DNA of 64,000 bases from Amblyomma americanum (lineage: Eukaryota > Arthropoda > Arachnida > Ixodida > Ixodidae): the NCBI RefSeq assembly GCF_052857255.1, contig NC_135505.1, forward strand, positions 27,904,499 through 27,968,498, read 5' to 3'. Under the pieces are notes generated by a model that was given only the letters and a program-made list of their open reading frames with translations, was not told the origin of the DNA and made no database searches. This document shows positions 11,887-22,801 of the stretch, one piece after another. The stretch's first letter is position 1, and each line of letters opens with the position of its first letter. The position numbers and the translations under genes were made by a program.

Positions 11887-11998
11887 ATATACATACATAC
11901 ATACATACATACATACATACATACATACATACATACATACATACATACATACATACATACATACATACATACATACATACATACATACATACATACAT
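11887..11998. repeat. (CATA)n microsatellite, left half
   Basis: About 27 near-perfect tetranucleotide copies end exactly where an LTR begins at 11999. The same array resumes directly after the 3' LTR at 15073, so the two halves were one array before the insertion. The long Tyr-Val-Cys-Met or Ile-His-Thr frames through it are artefacts of the repeat. Confidence 0.97.
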
Positions 11999-12581
11999 TG
12001 TGGGGACCTGCCCTGGAGCCCCCTCAGTTTGCTTTCCCGCGAGGCACCGTGCAGCGGCGGTCTCACCTCGAGGCTGAGCGCATTCTCTTGTGAGTTACAT
12101 TAACTGGCAAGAGAGGGCGCCAGCATCGCTGCGCGGAGACTGCCAAAGCCCGCGCGCGGGAGAGGGGGCTTCGGCTGGGATCGTCGGCCCGAGCGGACGT
12201 GTCGCTCGCGGCTCCGCTCTTCGCCGGCGGGGCGAGGAAGCGACGGGGAGACAGGCTCCCGTACTCGTCCCGTCCGGCCTTCGGAGTATATATCCCTTGC
12301 CCTAGCGCGGGTGAACATTCGCTCGGAACCTTGCTGGTGAGTCGGACGACCTCGATTCATTAGCGTACCTTGTTGCTAGCTGGCGTTATTGTTTCTGTAG
12401 CAATAAATGCCTGTTTGTGTCAGCCAATGTGTCGTTCCTTTGTTCCCCCAGAGCAAGGCCCGCCGTGGTCGGCGAGCGCTCGGTAGCGTACGCGATCACG
12501 GGGTGGGGTCCGGGCGGCTTTGAACCGTATCAGCCGCGATTGAGTGGGGAGAACGAAATTATCTCCCCATTCAACCCTACA
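11999..12581 (+). repeat. 5' LTR, family C
   Basis: The repeat is 583 bp and begins TGTGGGGACC and ends CCCTACA. It contains a TATA-like TATATAT at 12287-12293 and AATAAA at 12402-12407, marking U3/R and R/U5. It matches 14488-15072 along its whole length with scattered substitutions, which implies a fairly recent insertion. Confidence 0.92.
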
Positions 12582-12583
12582 TC

Positions 12584-12601
12584 TGGCGCCCAACGTGGGG
12601 C
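12584..12601 (+). other. Primer-binding site, tRNA-Lys type
   Basis: TGGCGCCCAACGTGGGGC starts two bases after the 5' LTR. It is the complement of the 3' end of a tRNA-Lys, the same primer site used by many retroviruses and some arthropod LTR elements. This fixes the orientation of the element as plus. Confidence 0.9.
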
Positions 12602-13329
12602 CTGCTCTTGGAACATTGGACGGCTGTCGGTTCGGTTCGAGGAACGCTCTTTGTCCGGACTTGACAAGTGCTAGGGCTAGAGTGAATTTTGATCTCTAGG
12701 ACCTGCGGCATGCTTTCTTGAGTGCGAGGTGTATTGCGCTGCAGCATGTTTGAACTTTTCAACAAGCTCAGCGCATTTTTTCCCCTGGAGATTCTTCGCG
12801 AGAATCACTTGGTCCGCATCGAGGGAGCGCTGAGAGTCGAGAGTCGCCAAGCCCGAAGCGAGTGAGTACGGAAGCCGCGTGGGTGGTCCGAGTTCCTGTA
12901 TATATTTTCTCTACTGTCTCTTTTTCGACTCTGGGAGTCGCGGCTCCGGGAGCCGGGTGGCCCGGGGCCACGGGTGCCGCTACGAGCTCGCTGGTATTGC
13001 AGCTCGGCACCGGGCGCTCCGACACCGTCCGATACGGTGGGCGCCGACCGCTCAGAAGCTGCTTTGTGCAGTGAGCGAGGTAGGACCACCCCACAAAGCT
13101 GACGTCTCCTCGCGGCTGCGCGCACATAACCCATTTCGGGTCTTTGTTGTGGTCACGGTCGTTGTCGGAGTGGTAGTTAGGCCTGAGGCTTTTGGGAGCT
13201 GCCTGCACCACGTTAAAAGAGACACGACCACCGGACCGTGTCGTTGAGAGGGGGCGCACTTTGTTGCCCGCCCGTTTTATGCGTTGCATATGGCAATCAC
13301 TCGGTTCAGCCCTTGGGCGCGGCCGTGCA

Positions 13330-13670
13330 GCCACCAAACCACGTGACGTGACGTCACGACAACCGGAGGAAAAGCTGGGCCCCAACTCGCGCGGTCGCGC
13401 GCGGCCGCAGCCACGACATGACTCCCGCTAGGGGCGCTGCGCCGGCGCGTGACGTCACGGAGGAAAAGCTGGGCCCCAACTCGCGCGGTCACGCGCGGCC
13501 GCAGCCATCACCTGACTCCCGCTCCTCCCGCTAGGGGCGCTGCGCCGGCGCGTGACGTCACGGAGGAAAAGCTGGGCCCCATGGCGCGGTCGCGTGCGGC
13601 CGCAGCCACCACCTGACTCCCGCTAGGGGCGCTGCGCTATGATTGACGTCACGGCATATCTATAAAAGAG
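13330..13670 (+). promoter_or_regulatory. Array of four TGACGTCA sites plus TATA box
   Basis: Perfect CRE-type octamers TGACGTCA lie at 13349-13356, 13450-13457, 13553-13560 and 13644-13651. The first three start GC-rich repeat units of about 91-103 bp that share GGAGGAAAAGCTGGGCCCC, CGCGGTCGCG and CGCTAGGGGCGCTGCG. Directly after the last octamer is a TATA box (TCTATAAAAGAG, about 13659-13670). Tandem activator sites followed by a TATA box at a fitting distance look like an enhancer-promoter. Function is inferred; CREB/ATF-family factors bind this octamer in animals. Immediately downstream (about 13695) comes a sequence rich in ATCGAG/CACGGGCA words that may be a separate insertion. Confidence 0.6.
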
Positions 13671-14475
13671 CTGCGCTCCTTTGCCGGGACAGTGTTATAC
13701 CCCTGTCACACGGGCATTTCGAGGGCCCTCGAACCGATAGTCTATCGACTCAAAGGCGATCGAGCGCTGCTACACGGGCAGTTTCAATGGCGATCGAGTC
13801 AATAGCCTATCGAGTCAACGGAGCAGCACGGAACTCCATCGAGATATGCAAGGCATTCTTGGCTTAACCAAGCTAAGCCTGGCCATTTTTTGTAACCTCG
13901 CACGAACTGAGCAGTCTCGTTCAACTCAAGAAAGGGCTTTGTTCACTCGAACTTTGCGTTTGTACAGCCGCCGACACGTTTTGCTAGCGAGTTAGGCATT
14001 GTGCCACGAGGCCCTTGCAGATTCCGTTTCCCCTCCCGTGACCAACGTTAAAGGCACGCCGAGAGCGTTTCGGCAATTTTGCAGATCCGGTGGAGCCACC
14101 CAGGCTTGCTGTCCGGTGCACATCGTCTCGCTGCCACCTGCTGCGACGGAGCGGCCTGTATCCTGTTCGCCGCATCCATCCGGGGCAGCTGTGGCGAGAC
14201 CAGTCAGCAGTCACCTCCGGCTGCTGCTGCCCTGGCGACTACTGCAGGATCCTGGCCTGCAGTTTTCCCACCGGCCTTCGATTCGCGGGCCTGCGGACAC
14301 GGTAGTCCGCGGGCCATACGAGTCGTCCCAGCGGAGACCTTCACGCCGCCTTCGGAATACCGCGGAAGTCTGCGTGGACGCTGTCGGCGTGACCTCCGCT
14401 GCAAGACGTGCCTCAAGGACATGAAGACCAGGAGACTCCTCCATAGCATGTACCTTCAGGCGCGTGGGTCTATTT

Positions 14476-14487
14476 AAGGTTGGGGGA
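14476..14487 (+). other. Polypurine tract of family C element
   Basis: AAGGTTGGGGGA directly precedes the 3' LTR start at 14488. This is the usual place for plus-strand DNA priming. Confidence 0.8.
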
Positions 14488-15072
14488 TGTGGGGACCTGC
14501 CCTGCAGCCCCCTGAGTTTGCTTTCCCGCTAGGCATCGTGCAGCGGCGGTCTCACCTCGAGGCTGAGCGCATTCCCTTGTGAGTTACCTTAACTGGCAAG
14601 AGAGGGCGCCAGCATCGCTGCGCGGAGACTGCCAAAGCCCGCGCGCGGGAGAGGGGGCTTCGGCTGGGATCATCGGCCTGAGCGGACGTGTCGATCGCGG
14701 CTCCGCTCTTCGCCGGCGGGGCGAAGAAGTGACGGGGAGACAGGCTCCCGTACTCGTCCCGTCCGGCCTGCGGAGTTTATATCCCTTGCCCTAGCGCGGG
14801 CGAACATTCGCTCGGAACCTTGCTGGTGGGTCGGACGACCTCGATTCATTAGCGTACCTTGTTGCTAGGTGGCGTTATTGTTGCTGTAGCAATAAATGCG
14901 CGTTTGCGTCAGCCAAGGTGTCGTTCCTTTGTTCCCTCAGAGCAAGGCCCGCCGTGGTCGGCGAGCGCTCGGTAGCGTACACGATCACGGGGTGGGGTTC
15001 GGGCGGCTTTGAACCGTGTCAGCCGCGATTGATGGGGGAGAACCTACTTATCTCCCCAATTTAAACCCCACA
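14488..15072 (+). repeat. 3' LTR, family C
   Basis: This 585-bp copy of 11999-12581 has the same start (TGTGGGGACC) and ends ACCCCACA. It is followed at once by ACATACAT of the microsatellite. It carries AATAAA at about 14890. Confidence 0.92.
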
Positions 15073-15212
15073 ACATACATACATACATACATACATACAT
15101 ACATACATACAAACATACATACATACATACATACGTACGTACGTACGTACGTACGTACGTACGTACATACATACATACATACATACATACATACATACAT
15201 ACATACATACAT
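15073..15212. repeat. (CATA)n/(CGTA)n microsatellite, right half
   Basis: This continues the array interrupted at 11998. An inner block of CGTA units (about 15134-15167) lies inside CATA units, showing a variant that spread locally after it arose. The left half has no CGTA units. Confidence 0.97.
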
Positions 15213-15375
15213 CACACATTTGTTGGCACATATCTACCGGCGTGCGGCTGTCTTCGGCAGCCATCTGGGAAGTCAGTAAATCTGTAGCGCCATATTAGTT
15301 CGCAAGCGTCGGTAATAAACAAAATAATGGCAGTGCCGATTAAGATGGAAATCAACTTCTGCTCGCCTACGTTGA

Positions 15376-15700
15376 CCCGCCGCGGTGGCTAAGTGGTTGG
15401 GGCTGTCGGCTACTGATCCGGAGTACCCGTTTCGAACCCGACCACGACGGCCGTGTTTCGATGGGGGCGAAACGCAAAAGGCGCCCGTGTGCTGTGCGAT
15501 GTCAGTGCACGTTAAAGATCCCTAGGCGGTCGAAATGATTCCGGAAACCTCCACTACGGCACCTCTTTCTTCCATTCTCCTCTCATTGCCTCCTTCATCC
15601 CTTCCCTTACGGCGCGGTTCAGGTGTCAGCCGCTATGTGAGACAAATATTGAGCCATTCCTTTCCCCACAAACCAATTTTCAATTTCGCCTACGTTGGGA
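15376..15700 (+). mobile_element. tRNA-derived SINE (type with CCCCACAAACCAATT 3' end)
   Basis: The head reads as a degenerate tRNA: A box TGGCTAAGTGG (15386-15396) and B box GTTTCGAACCC (15429-15439), the internal Pol III promoter. The body (GTGTGCTGTGCGATGTCAGT, about 15487-15507) is shared with the SINEs at 46727 and 57750. The tail (CCCTTACGGCGCGGTTCAGG, about 15604-15623) is shared only with 57750. Such SINEs, among them the family named Ruka, are abundant in ixodid ticks. The end is diffuse near 15700. Confidence 0.85.
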
Positions 15701-16388
<688 letters not shown>

Positions 16389-16559
16389 CCCTCTGAGTAG
16401 CAAGTGTAACTCGCTCACTGGGTCAGTGGACACCTCAATCGCGCTTTGAGTAGGTGATGGCTTCCAACTGAAAACAGAGGCAAGTATGCGTCTTTACTTT
16501 GCTTCAAACCAATGGAAGCTTTATGTGTTGGTAATGGTTACAACTTTATTACCACAAAA

Positions 16560-17084
16560 GGGAAGGGATTAGTCGGGGTTGGGGAGAGTCAGGGTGGCCT
16601 CAAGTCGAGGGCGATCTCATGAGCCACGTGATGAGGGCTAGCTGCGTTGTTTTTCTTAAACTGACGAAGAGCTTGTTCCATTCCTCCAACGAGGGAGCTG
16701 ACAAGAGTGTCGTCAGAAGCGGTTTGCGAGCGCATTCCCATAATATATGATCTTTGGTGCCGTGCGTCCCTTCGCCGCAGCGCGGGCATCCAGGCTGGTA
16801 TTCACCGTTTGTGTATAAACATAATCGGTACGGACTAAGAATGGCCTTTGTTTGTAGGCGTCTGGGTGTCATGGCTTGCGCCCGTCGAGGTCGGGGTGAG
16901 CGGTGGGATGCGTGCATCTTAACTCGCGATAAAAGCTTGTAATCTCCGCGTATGAGCGAGGTGCCTCGTCGGGCGCGTCTGTTCCCAAGAGGTCTCCCGT
17001 ACCATAGTTGGTTAAACGTCGGGCTATACGGGTGACGCCTTCGTTTCCGGAGTGACCCACGTGAGTCGGAACCACTCCATTCAT
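16560..17084 (-). pseudogene. LINE RNase H end and C-terminal finger relic
   Basis: On the minus strand, VPTHVGHSGNEGVTRIARRL (about 17075-17015) is the end of a LINE RNase H. LQTKAILSPYRLCLYTNGEY and then CPRCGEGTHGTKDHILWEC (about 16785-16730) is the C-terminal C-x2-C...H...C finger. Two overlapping frames are needed, so it is broken. It is the downstream part of the element whose upstream part lies at 17960-18985. About 0.9 kb of other repeats separates them. Confidence 0.75.
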
Positions 17085-17124
17085 TTAGAGGGAATGAAAG
17101 GCGCTTAAAAGCATCCCTGGTTGA

Positions 17125-17470
17125 ATGGACACCTCAATAGCGCTTTAAGGTAAGTGCGGTGGTGCCCAACAGCAAAACCTTTCTTTTGCCCAGTATTTCG
17201 TGCGGGTTAATGACACCCTATTCGAAAATGGGCTTCGGCTAGGCACGTAAAGCTAAGGCAAGATAACCGCTTGTCCTTAAGGGTAACGGAGTGGATTCCA
17301 AGAGAAGCCAAGCGTAGCAGGGTGCAGCAGAAAGGAGGTCGAATGAGATTAAGGAATTTGTGGGGATGGTGGTGGCGAAAACATGTATTGGATATACAGG
17401 GAACAGGAGGTATGCTTGAATCAGTCCATAAGGGAGCGGTCCTTACAAGCACTAGGTGGTGGCTCCTAGT
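17125..17470 (+). mobile_element. RTE-type LINE 3' fragment
   Basis: The reading VTEWIPREAKRSRVQQKG (about 17284-17340) matches the C-terminus of the RTE-type LINE near 46520-46610 (VTEWIAEEGKRSRGLQK) at both DNA and protein level. It splits a minus-strand LINE. A related short direct repeat, GGACACCTCAAT..GCGCTTT, occurs at 16426 and 17124. Confidence 0.65.
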
Positions 17471-17959
17471 TCGAGACACCAGTGGCGGTGGCCTCGCCCG
17501 GCGCGCCCGACTAAGGCTTGTTGGTCTTGTAGGTCGTGGCAGCCGAGCAAGGTCACCTCCCAGCCCTCTCGGGTTGGGCTGGGGATGGGGGGAATTGACT
17601 GTTTGGATGGGCACACCCACACCATGTGATAGGTGTCCGACGAGACCGCTCTACAGTGCGGCAGATTCCGCTAAAGGAATTGTCAAATGTTTTAGGGCTG
17701 CCGGGCGCATCAATGCATTGTGAGAAGGCGGAAAAGGAGCCGCTCATCCGCCGTCTTGAGGCCTTTACATGGGCGGGTATAAAGGAGATGACTATCTTGA
17801 TAGTATATTACAATATCTTTGAATGTATAGACAGAATTAAAATTGGGATCCTTATCGGGTGGGGACGAGAAAACAGCCCGGTGAGAGCACGCGGGCGCCT
17901 GCGTCCGCTGCCTCGTTTCCTGCCAACCCCTGATGAGCAGGGGCCCATACAAGATAAAG
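17471..17959. other. Unassigned insert between LINE pieces
   Basis: This lies between the RTE fragment and the upstream half of the split minus-strand LINE. Open frames show no family features. It is probably repeat-derived, but I cannot name it. Confidence 0.35.
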
Positions 17960-18985
17960 GCGTGCGGGGTCCGTACCCGGTGTGCAATTTTAGTAGATGC
18001 GAAAGGCTAGGAAGGGAATCCAGCCTTGTTCACCTTTCCGACAGGTCTCTTGTGAGTAAGTATTTATGTACTTTGAATCGGATTGTGAGGCCGCGAGAGC
18101 AATCGCGACCTGTTCTGCTTGTGTTGCACTGCGGGCTCTGAAGGTGAGGCCGTTAACTGTGTTGCTGTTGTGAACTGCCGCGGCCGTGTACCATCCACCG
18201 TGGTGAGGGCCGGAGGCGTCCAGGCAGTACACACCTGTCCTGTTGCCATGATGTCAGGCTAAAGCTTCCGCTCGTGCTACGCACCAACCATTATGGTCTT
18301 CGTGTGACATGTTGGCTGCAAGAGGTCGCACATGGAGGGAGCATCTCCACAGCTCTGGAATGCAAAACCTGTATTCCGTTAAAGTGGTGGGTTGGATAAG
18401 GAGTCGAGCAAGACGGCAGTGACCCGACTCCGTTTGCGACAAGCGCGTGTACTGGTTTCTAAGGTGCACCTCCCGGAAAGTACTCACCATCCCAAGAGCC
18501 ACAAGACGGCTGTCTGAAGTAGTGATGGCGAGGTACAGGGCACGCTTAATAACTGTGGAGGATGACCTCAAAGACATCGTCCTCTTGTTTTTGTAGGTGG
18601 AGATAAGGAGACGAATAGAGAATTCGACTGCTCACGAAGGCGTTTGCCAGACGCAAGGCCCCCCCGCGTTTGTGGGAATCCGTAATACCGTAATCCCCGC
18701 GTTTGTGGGAAACCTGGAGGACCATGCGGCCCATCTGGTCCTCCATCTTACGGAGTTTGGCCAATGTGGTGTCTGGCCGTCTGGGTTTGTGAGTGCAGAG
18801 TCCGAGTACCCTTACCTGGTCAGTTTCGCGGTTGGGACCACTGTCAAGAGAAAGAGGTTTGAGTTGTGCACTTTGGCGAGTGGCGGAGGTGCACAAATTC
18901 CGATTTTTGACGCAGACATTGAAGACCGCAGCGGTGGGCGTAACGGTCAATTATCGTCGCCGCAGTTTGCAGGCTCGTTTCAATC
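17960..18985 (-). pseudogene. LINE RT thumb and RNase H first half, relic
   Basis: Minus-strand readings include VRVLGLCTHKPRRPDTTLAK (about 18820-18760), ANAFVSSRILYSSPYLHLQK (about 18635-18575), TTSDSRLVALGMVSTFREVH (about 18520-18460), and LDASGPHHGGWYTAAAVHNS (about 18222-18163) with the first RNase H Asp. Several frames are used. A short duplication of CCCGCGTTTGTGGGAA at about 18664 and 18698 produces one of the breaks. The element continues at 17084-16560 after an insertion. Confidence 0.75.
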
Positions 18986-18989
18986 CTCC

Positions 18990-20015
18990 CTATGAGAGAG
19001 AGAGATAGAGAAGTGGTAGAGGAAAGGCAGGGAGGTTAACCAGTAAAAAGTTCCGGTAGGCTACCCTGCACTGGGAGGCAGGGATGAGGGGGGCGTAAAA
19101 GAATAAGAAATAGACAAATTCGGTCCTTAGCAAGCACGACAGGAAATTACACAAGTACTGTAAGCCACAGGCCACCGCAGCTGTAGCCTGCACACCTTGA
19201 GGGCTGCCGACTGTTGCGACCTGAGTGGAACAGATTGAGGGCGCTTCATCACAAGGCAGCGCCGACGTTTCAGTGTCAAGAAAGGCTGCTTGCCGTTGAG
19301 GCCGATAATGTTGATGACAACGTAAGGATCGAACTTCATCTCGGAAGGATGAGGCTGGAGGATGCGTTGTGCCAGCTATTGGACTGCTGCAAGCACTGGA
19401 TTCAACAAATCCCGCATCTGCAGTGCATTCTGTGCAGCTGGCATGTGCATGCTGGAAAGCAGCGCACGCATGGCATTCACGATTGGCTTTAGCATTGCAA
19501 TCATTTGCTCGGCTGCGACATGGTCCGGTCACTTGCCGATCCCGGTCTCGGATTGGAATTTTGACTTGTGCTTGATTTGAAATGGGTACGGGACTCTGAG
19601 TAGGCAATAACTGCTTGGTCAGTGCGGTTGTGTGTAGCTCAGGCAGGGATGGCCAAGGCCCGTTTACGACAACCGTCTGTGCCTCGCCAGTCATATTGCT
19701 CCCATTCCTTAAAGTATTATGCAGAGGGGGAGGACAAGTTGCGGAAATTCTTGGACGATCCTTTCTAATGCACGCTACACTTTAGAACGTCTGTGAGGAG
19801 GGCGACGACGTCGGCTCTCCTTAACGGCAGCTTCTCTGCATATGGAATTCTCTCTTGTCATTTGTTCGAGTATCGCCCTTTCCCTTTTCAGGCGAGGACA
19901 ATCTTTTGAGGCAGCGTCTTGAGGGCCGCGGCAATTGGCACACGTAAGGACTCTTCCCGGCAAGAATCGCCGCTGCGTGGCTGAGTACACCGTCTGCTAC
20001 AGGATAGGCGGAGAA
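18990..20015 (-). pseudogene. LINE ORF1 (gag-like) relic joined to a LINE 3' end
   Basis: The minus-strand frame 19990-19775 reads GRVLTCANCRGPQDAASKDC, then PRLKRERAILEQMTRENSI, a zinc-knuckle end of LINE ORF1 followed by the basic tail RRRRPPHRRSKV. A second frame (19694-18990) continues as a Cys- and Ser-rich tail. The last bases (about 19070-19000 on minus) carry the CTACCGGAAC...GGTTAACC-like 3' end that also occurs at about 3030-3060 (+). ORF1 joined to the 3' end without ORF2 suggests an internally deleted copy. Confidence 0.6.
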
Positions 20016-20192
20016 GTACAATACAAACTATTTACACAATAAGAATTGTGTCCAGGTTGTGCGCGTGATTAGTTCAATTTAGAGGAATTATAACACACGC
20101 GCACAGCACTGTGTTGGCTACAGCTGGAGTGGGGCGTCCAGTTATTAATCGTTCAAGGTAGAACTCGCGGAGCGTTCGGTCACTGCGTGTAG
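20016..20192 (-). mobile_element. 3' untranslated end of the 20-26 kb LINE
   Basis: This follows the last coding piece of the minus-strand LINE (20459-20193) and has no coding features. The true 3' end, usually a short A-rich or repeat tail, cannot be fixed by eye. Confidence 0.45.
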
Positions 20193-21044
20193 CTACCTGA
20201 CGGAGAACAGACGGGACGTCAAGCCCGTGTGTTCGAGGAATGCACAGAGGCTCAACAAAGTCCGCTCACGAGTGCGAGCACTGCCCTGCGGCCACAATAG
20301 CGTCTTGATGGAGTCTGGTAGTAGGCCCTGCGCCCTATACGCCGTAAGCATATCGCGACGAGTATCGGCGAACGCGACACAGTCATGGAGCAGGTGTTCT
20401 AGTGTTTCCTCTGCACCGCATCCGTCACACACATCACTCGTCGCGATTCCGTGACGCACCCGTCATTCCTAGGGCCACATGCAGCCGATGCGCGCGCGGA
20501 GGATCATTGCACGTTGTGACCGTGTAAGTGCGTGATAGCCGGTGATACTGTCGATGCGCTCACCTCCTGCGATGCGTGGGTCGGGGTGCTGCTTTCTGAG
20601 ATGGTCGTGGATGGCCGCACGCACGTCCTCCAGCGCAAGGGGCAGATCGCTGGCAGGTAGTTGGTGCGCAGCGGTCGTGAGGTCGTCAGCTTCTTCGTTG
20701 CCTGCGATGCCGCAGTCACCGGGAACCCACTGTGCATGCACGGCACATCCTCTCTGCGCGAGGCGCTCGATGCGCGAGCGAATTTCCCGCACTAGTGGGA
20801 TTCCGCGGCCGTTAGATTGCAGGCGGCTGAGCGCGGCGCGGGAGTCGCACAGCAAAGCACTGCTTGGCGGCGGAGGGCCGAGGGTGAGCAGCAGGTTCTG
20901 CCCGAATCGCATCCCCATCAACTCCGCCGTGGTGGAGGAGCCCAAGAAGGTTGCGTGTTGTTGGCTGTGCAGTCGCAGGGCGGGGATGGTAGCCGTCGCT
21001 GTAAGAGAGCAACTGTCACGGGCCCCTGAGCCGTCGTTGTACAC
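20193..21044 (-). pseudogene. LINE ORF2: RNase H and C-terminal finger
   Basis: The frame 21044-20469 is an RNase H domain with its acidic residues: YNDGSGA (Asp), TTAELMG (Glu), LLCDSRAAL (Asp) and GNEEADDL (last Asp). A frame change near 20465 leads into 20459-20193, which holds CDGCGAEETLEHLLHDC, the C-x2-C...H...C finger. The enzyme would remove RNA from the RNA/DNA hybrid during target-primed reverse transcription. The catalytic residues look intact but the frame break separates it from the RT. Confidence 0.82.
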
Positions 21045-21350
21045 GAGGAGATGGTCCTGGAGCTCCTCGTGTATGACGGCTCTGGCAAGCGGCTGGACAG
21101 CACAAAGGGGTGTGCTCCGCTTTCCTGATATGCCAACGATCTCTCGCTGTACCTCCGAGGTAGTAAGCCAGGGCGCGCAGGAGCAGTAGGGGGGTCGGCC
21201 TTGTGTCTATTGCTCATACTTGAGCAGCGCCGCGCCCATTCGTGAGCGCGGGTGCGAGCGCATACGCTGCAGCAGCGAGTCGCCGTCCGGTGCGCGGTGA
21301 AGCCGGTCGATGTGATTCAGTGCCCTGCGCGCTGCTTGGAGCTCAAGTGG

Positions 21351-22801
21351 TCACGCTCCTGCCTCGGCCAACGTTGCGGCGCACTGCGAGTTTTTGGGCA
21401 GACCTAAGCACACGCGCAGGGACTTGCGGTGCTGGAGCTCGAGTTTTTTCCAGCACGGCTTGCGCACCGTGACGAGCGGCAGCGCATGGAGCACCGCCCC
21501 CAAAGCTGCGGCATTGTATAACCGCAGCGCGGCTTGCTGGGAGGTGCCCTGGCCTCGAGCGGTGAGCTTGTCCACGGCAGTGGTGATCCTCTTCATCTGC
21601 AGACAGGCCTTGGTCGCCGCGGAACGGAAGGAAAGGCGCCAGTCTATGTACAGGCCAAGGTACCGCACCGATTTACGCTAAGGAATCGGAGTCCCGTCCA
21701 GTGACAGTGGCGCAAGGTGCGCGCGCGAGCGCGAAACGCAGGCAATGGCCGCCGATTTGCCCGCGCTCAGCGACAGACCAAGGCCGCGCAAGCTGGCATC
21801 GATTGCGGTCAGAGCTCTCTGAAGGCACCCCCGCACGTGGAACGCCTCGCCCGGTGGTCCCCGGCACCAAAGAGCTATGCCGTCTACATATATGAACATG
21901 TACCCATGGTGTCGGCCGCTCGTGGGGAGTGAGGCCGGCACCACCGACATGGCCACATTAAACAGAAATGGTGATAAGACAGAGCCCTGCGGTACGCCCA
22001 TGTCCACCGGGCGAGGCTTGGAGAGCTTACCCCCTACTCGTAAGCGCATGGTGCGCCCGCTCAGGAAGCCATGAACGTATCCCAAAAGGCGCCCGCTCAC
22101 ACCGGCCATATCAAGCCCCGCGAGAATTGGTGCGCGGTGAACGTTGTCAAAGGCCCCCGAGACGTCCAATAGTAGCAGCAGCGCAGCCTGGCCTGCCGCC
22201 CTGGCATGCTCCAGCGCTGTAACAACGTCCGATATACAATGAGCCGTGCGCCGCATCCCAAGGAAACCCGTCTGCCGCTCGTCAAACAAATCAGCCTCCG
22301 CAGCCCGCTCGTTCAGACGCTGCAACGCCATATGCTCCTTGAGCTTACCTGCCGCCGATGTTAATGCCACTGGCCGGTATCCGCCCAGCTCGGATGGGAC
22401 AAACGACCGCGGTCCGCCAATCCTCCGGTAGTTCCCCGCGTTCCCACACCAGGTTTATCTGCTGCAGGAGGATCTGTCGTTGCTGCGCATTCAGGTTTCG
22501 CAGCATCTGGTATATGTCACCCCGTCTAGTCCGGGAGTTGAGCGGCTACGGCAGCGCTGCAGCGCATTGTTCAGTTCCGCCGCGGTGAATGGCGCATGAC
22601 ATGGACCTTCCGAGGCGACGGGCAAGGGACTGGCGTCGCTTCTGGGGCTCTCAGGAGCAGCTATGTTAGCTGCGTTCGCGGTGCTAGGCGGTGCGAACCG
22701 ATCGGCAAACCGCTCTGCCAACTCTTCAAAGCTGATCCCGCTGGAGATTGCGAGGGCGGTTGACGGTTTGCCTGTGGTTCGGTGATGCGCCGCAGGGTGT
22801 C
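21351..22801 (-). pseudogene. LINE ORF2: reverse transcriptase (damaged)
   Basis: From the 22841 side, FTAAELNNALQRCRSRSTPG is the segment before RT. ALEHARAAGQAALLLLLDVS (about 22210-22150) holds the first catalytic Asp, then MGVPQGSVLSPFLFN. The catalytic box reads YVDG at 21879-21890 instead of Y-x-D-D: the codon GGC at 21879-21881 has replaced the second Asp, so the enzyme should be inactive. The thumb (YLGLYIDWRLSFRS, about 21660-21620; LRVCLGLPKNSQCAA, about 21415-21370) follows in another frame. With RNase H and a gag-like ORF1, this fits the I/R1/LOA group. Confidence 0.85.

Larger units (their letters stand above)
11999..15072 (+). mobile_element. LTR retroelement lacking pol, 3.07 kb (family C)
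   Basis: This is a complete element by structure. The 5' LTR (11999-12581) and 3' LTR (14488-15072) are near-identical, start TGTGGGGACC and end in ACA. A primer-binding site (12584-12601) and a purine tract (14476-14487) sit at the expected inner borders. The 1.9-kb interior has no reverse transcriptase, protease or integrase signature, so it must depend on another element for mobilisation. The only gag-like trace is a 38-codon frame from 12746 (MFELFNKLSAFFPLEILREN), ending at a TGA inside a GAGTGAGTA context that could also be a splice donor. ACAT flanks both ends, consistent with a 4-5-bp target duplication inside the CATA array. Confidence 0.88.

Noticed and set aside
11612..12103. Frames rich in Tyr-Ile-His-Thr or Val-Cys-Met-Tyr
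   Set aside because: They are translations of the CATA microsatellite and adjoining LTR.
15377..15450. tRNA gene
   Set aside because: Has Pol III boxes but no cloverleaf acceptor stem, and continues into a SINE body shared with other loci.
20542..21189. 215-codon plus-strand frame
   Set aside because: Antisense to the RNase H domain on minus, which has its catalytic acidic residues.
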